Part shown: in pieces, positions 20,795-23,503 of the stretch | How the letters are laid out: every line of letters begins with the position of its first letter | Numbering within the stretch: position 1 is the first letter of the stretch | Source of the DNA: DASZGI01 sp035938995 | GTDB lineage: Bacteria > Actinomycetota > Actinomycetes > Streptomycetales > Catenulisporaceae | Length of the DNA stretch: 23,503 nt | Assembly: GCF_035938995.1 (NCBI RefSeq) | Contig: NZ_DASZGI010000004.1 | Location: forward strand, 1 to 23,503 | Direction: 5' to 3' | Notes under the pieces: generated by a model | The model's database searches: none | Seen by the model: the letters and a program-made list of their open reading frames with translations, nothing else | Told to the model about the DNA's origin: nothing | Program-made: the position numbers and the translations under genes

Positions 20795-23503
20795 ATGACC
20801 GAACCCACGCCCTTGGAATCAGCGCTGCGCGCAGCCATGCGGGGCGATATCGAGTTCGGATCCGGCACCCGCGCCGCGTACTCCACCGACTCGTCGAACT
20901 ACCGCCAGGTTCCCATCGGCGTCGTGTTCCCCCGCGACGAACCGGACGTACTAGCAGCGCTACACATATGCAGCGACCACGACGTTCCCGTCCTCGGCCG
21001 GGGCGGCGGAACATCGCTCGCCGGGCAAGGCTGCAACGAGGCCGTCGTCTTCGACTTCTCCCGCCACATGACGCAAATCCTCGAAATCGACCCGATCGCA
21101 CGCACCGCACGTGTGCAGCCTGGCGTCGTCCTGGACGATCTGCGCCGCGCTGCCGAACGCCACGGGCTGACCTTCGGCGCCGACCCGGCGACCCACGCCT
21201 GGTGCACGCTCGGCGGGATGATCGGCAACAACTCCTGCGGCACACACGCGCTCTACGCGGGCAAGACCGTTGACAACGTCGAGCGCCTCCGCGTCGCCAC
21301 CTACGCCGGGGACGTATACGAGTTCGGCGAATACTCGGACGCCGACTATGCCGCGCTCGTACGGGCCAACGCCCCAGAAGCAGCCATCCTCGGCTCATTG
21401 CGCGAGATCGGCCGCCGCAACGCCGACGAGATCCGCGCACGCTTCCCGGACATCCCGCGCCGCGTCTCAGGGTTCAACCTCGACCAGTTACTCCCCGACC
21501 GTCCGCTCCATGCCGCCCGCCTCCTCGTCGGCACCGAATCCACCTGCGCCCTAGTAACTGAGGCAGTCGTACGCCTCATCCCCAGCCCCGCGCACCGCCG
21601 CCTGGTCGTGCTTGGCTACGCGAGCGTGTTCGAGGCCGCCGACGCCGTGCCCCAGCTCCTGCGTGCCCTGCCCCCGGCCGACGAATCCTGCGAGGGTCTG
21701 CTCGGACTAGAGGGCTTCGACGTCACCCTCGTTCGCCAGATGCGCGAGCGCGACCTCAACACCGCGCATCTGCCGCTGCTGCCAGGGCTCGACGATGCGC
21801 TCGACCGGCACTCCGGCAGCTGGCTCCTGGCCGAGATCGGCGCCGACACCCCAGCCGCAGCCGACGCGCTGACACAGCGATTCCTCGCGGCGCTCCCCCC
21901 AGCCGCCGCCTACAACCGCCTCGATTCCCCCGCCCGGCAGCGCGACGCCTGGTCCATCCGCGAATCAGGGCTCGGTGCCACCGCGCTGCGGTCCGACGGT
22001 CGCCACAACTCCGAGGGCTGGGAGGACGCCGCCGTCGCCCCGGAGAAGCTCGGAACATACCTGCGAGAACTCACCAAACTCTGGGCCGAGTTCGGGTACG
22101 ACGGCGCCTGGTACGGACACTTCGGCCAGGGCTGCGTACACACGCGCAACAACTTCGACCTCCACACGCCCGACGGCCTGCGCGCCTACCGCGCATACGT
22201 CGAGCGGGCCGCGGACCTCGTGGTCTCGCTCGGCGGTTCGCTCTCCGGCGAGCACGGCGACGGCCAGGCACGCGGCGAGCTGCTGGAACGGATGTACGGC
22301 CCCGCACTCGTCGATGCGTTCCGCCAGGTCAAGGCGGTGTTCGATCCGCGCGGGCGAATGAACCCCGGCAAGGTCGTCGATCCATACCCTCTCGACGCGC
22401 ACCTCCGCTACGGCCCCGCCTACCGCACACACCCCGCCACGCCCCTCATCCCCGCCTTCCTCCCCTTCGACGACGACGCGGGCTCGCTCCAGCGCGCCGC
22501 AGAACGCTGCGTCGGCGTGGGCCGCTGCCGCCGCGACGACACCGGCGTGATGTGCCCGTCGTATCGGGCCACGCGCGACGAACGCCATTCCACCCGTGGT
22601 CGTGCCAAACTCCTCGTCGAACTCTTCCAAGGCGAAGTCACACCCGCCACCTGGCGCAACGAGGACGTCCGGGACGCGCTCGACCTCTGCCTCGCGTGCA
22701 AGGGCTGCGCGGTCGACTGCCCGACGCATGTGGACATGGCCGCCTACAAGGCCGAGTTCCTCGCGCACCACTACCGCCGCCGACTGCGCCCCCGCGAGAT
22801 GTACGCGCTCGGAATGATCCCCTGGCTCGCCCGATTCGCCACACGGACGCCTCGCCTCGCGAACGCCGCGCTCACCGCCCCAGGCATCAGCCCTCTGCTC
22901 AAACGCCTCGCCGGCGTCACCACGAACCGCCCGGCCCCGATCTTCGCCCACACGCCGCTTCGCCGTTCCCCCCGCGCCGCCACCGATCCCCCCACATCCG
23001 TCCCAGCCAAACCATCCGCCCAAACCGTCGTCCTCTGGCCCGACACCTTCACCGACGCCTACCGACCTGAGCTCGGCCTCGCCTGGAAGTCGATCCTGGA
23101 ATCAGCCGGCCAAAACGTCATCGTCCCCGACAGCTGGGCGTGCTGCGCCCGCCCGCTCTACGACGCCGGAATGCTGCGCCTCGCTCGCAGAACACTGCGA
23201 CATCTACTCGACATTCTCGATCCCTACATCACCGCCGACATCCCGATCGTCGTCCCCGAGCCGAGCTGCCTCGCCGCGTTCCGTGACGAGTCGCCCAAAC
23301 TCCTCCACGACGATCCGCGCGCAGCCCGCCTAGCGGGGCTGGCCCGCTCCCCCGCCGAGCATCTGCTCACTTCAGGTGCAGTGCAACGGCTCCCCCGTCC
23401 GGACAAGCCCGCTGACGTGCTCATCCACCCGCACTGCCACGCCCGTGCCGTCCACGCCGACGAAGCGGATCGCAAGCTCCTGGAACTGCTGGGCCACCGC
23501 GTC
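20795..23503 (+). CDS. FAD/4Fe-4S D-lactate (or 2-hydroxyglutarate)-type dehydrogenase, 3' end cut by window
   Basis: The frame is open for 903 codons from ATG 20795 to the window edge without a stop. The N-terminal half is a PCMH/VAO FAD domain with VLGRGGGTSLAGQGCN (about 65-82), LGGMIGNNSCGTHALYAGKTVDNVE, and, near residue 485, GEHGDGQARGELLERM and MNPGKVVDP. Next come two 4Fe-4S motifs: C572, C578 and C587 in the first (GVMCPSYRATRDERHSTRGRA) and C632, C635, C638, C642 in the second (CLACKGCAVDCPT). A CCG domain follows (SWACCARPLYDAGML at about 780-795, IHPHCHARA near 880) and is incomplete at the edge. This is the fused GlcD-GlcF architecture of membrane-associated D-2-hydroxyacid dehydrogenases. 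The CCG motif reads CCARP rather than CCGRP. There is no clear ribosome binding site; coupling to the regulator gene is likely. Confidence 0.93.
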   Translation, partial: MTEPTPLESALRAAMRGDIEFGSGTRAAYSTDSSNYRQVPIGVVFPRDEPDVLAALHICSDHDVPVLGRGGGTSLAGQGCNEAVVFDFSRHMTQILEIDPIARTARVQPGVVLDDLRRAAERHGLTFGADPATHAWCTLGGMIGNNSCGTHALYAGKTVDNVERLRVATYAGDVYEFGEYSDADYAALVRANAPEAAILGSLREIGRRNADEIRARFPDIPRRVSGFNLDQLLPDRPLHAARLLVGTESTCALVTEAVVRLIPSPAHRRLVVLGYASVFEAADAVPQLLRALPPADESCEGLLGLEGFDVTLVRQMRERDLNTAHLPLLPGLDDALDRHSGSWLLAEIGADTPAAADALTQRFLAALPPAAAYNRLDSPARQRDAWSIRESGLGATALRSDGRHNSEGWEDAAVAPEKLGTYLRELTKLWAEFGYDGAWYGHFGQGCVHTRNNFDLHTPDGLRAYRAYVERAADLVVSLGGSLSGEHGDGQARGELLERMYGPALVDAFRQVKAVFDPRGRMNPGKVVDPYPLDAHLRYGPAYRTHPATPLIPAFLPFDDDAGSLQRAAERCVGVGRCRRDDTGVMCPSYRATRDERHSTRGRAKLLVELFQGEVTPATWRNEDVRDALDLCLACKGCAVDCPTHVDMAAYKAEFLAHHYRRRLRPREMYALGMIPWLARFATRTPRLANAALTAPGISPLLKRLAGVTTNRPAPIFAHTPLRRSPRAATDPPTSVPAKPSAQTVVLWPDTFTDAYRPELGLAWKSILESAGQNVIVPDSWACCARPLYDAGMLRLARRTLRHLLDILDPYITADIPIVVPEPSCLAAFRDESPKLLHDDPRAARLAGLARSPAEHLLTSGAVQRLPRPDKPADVLIHPHCHARAVHADEADRKLLELLGHRV

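Overview
The window is high-GC DNA with dense, mostly bidirectional gene packing. Many GTG starts, several apparently leaderless transcripts, a DasR-type operator in front of a secreted GH18 chitinase, and a DUF222/HNH remnant all point to a filamentous, soil-type Actinomycetota. A Streptomyces- or Catenulispora-like genome is plausible, but the genus cannot be fixed from sequence alone. No rRNA, tRNA or CRISPR was seen.

Layout. (1) 1-331 is an accessory scar: the tail of a probable IS110-family transposase abuts the C-terminal remnant of a DUF222/HNH endonuclease gene. (2) 498-4619, minus strand: a GntR/FCD regulator overlapping a cyclase-family hydrolase, a VOC protein, a tyrosine phosphatase, and a large membrane-anchored protein of unknown function. 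(3) 4672-9352: a Nudix hydrolase; an acyl-CoA dehydrogenase divergent from a TetR regulator; a GlcD-type FAD-linked oxidase; and a four-helix membrane protein. (4) 9494-13220: a modular secreted chitinase with a DasR-like operator, a LOG-like Rossmann protein, and a second tyrosine phosphatase whose 3' end overlaps the LOG gene tail to tail. (5) 13499-16824: a class I amidotransferase-type gamma-glutamyl hydrolase downstream of a DUF885 metallo-hydrolase, then a divergent membrane protein with a long acidic disordered N-terminus. (6) 16849-18791: a short-chain dehydrogenase translationally coupled (ATGA) to a divergent QueA-like protein. (7) 18924-23503: a GAF histidine kinase and NarL-type response regulator with overlapping genes, followed 10 bases later by a large FAD/4Fe-4S D-lactate-dehydrogenase-like oxidoreductase that runs off the window.

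How the genes may work together. Several local regulator-target pairs are suggested by position: GntR with the cyclase, TetR with the acyl-CoA dehydrogenase and possibly the FAD oxidase, DasR (encoded elsewhere) with the chitinase, and the two-component system with the D-lactate-type dehydrogenase. Two FAD oxidases of the 2-hydroxy-acid type and the acyl-CoA dehydrogenase give a carbon-oxidation flavour. Most of the window is ordinary actinobacterial chromosome. The least conventional parts are the SDR/QueA-like pair, the 15-base tandem repeats that carry GTGA stop/start signals at the GntR-cyclase junction, and the membrane protein of unknown family at 3282-4619.
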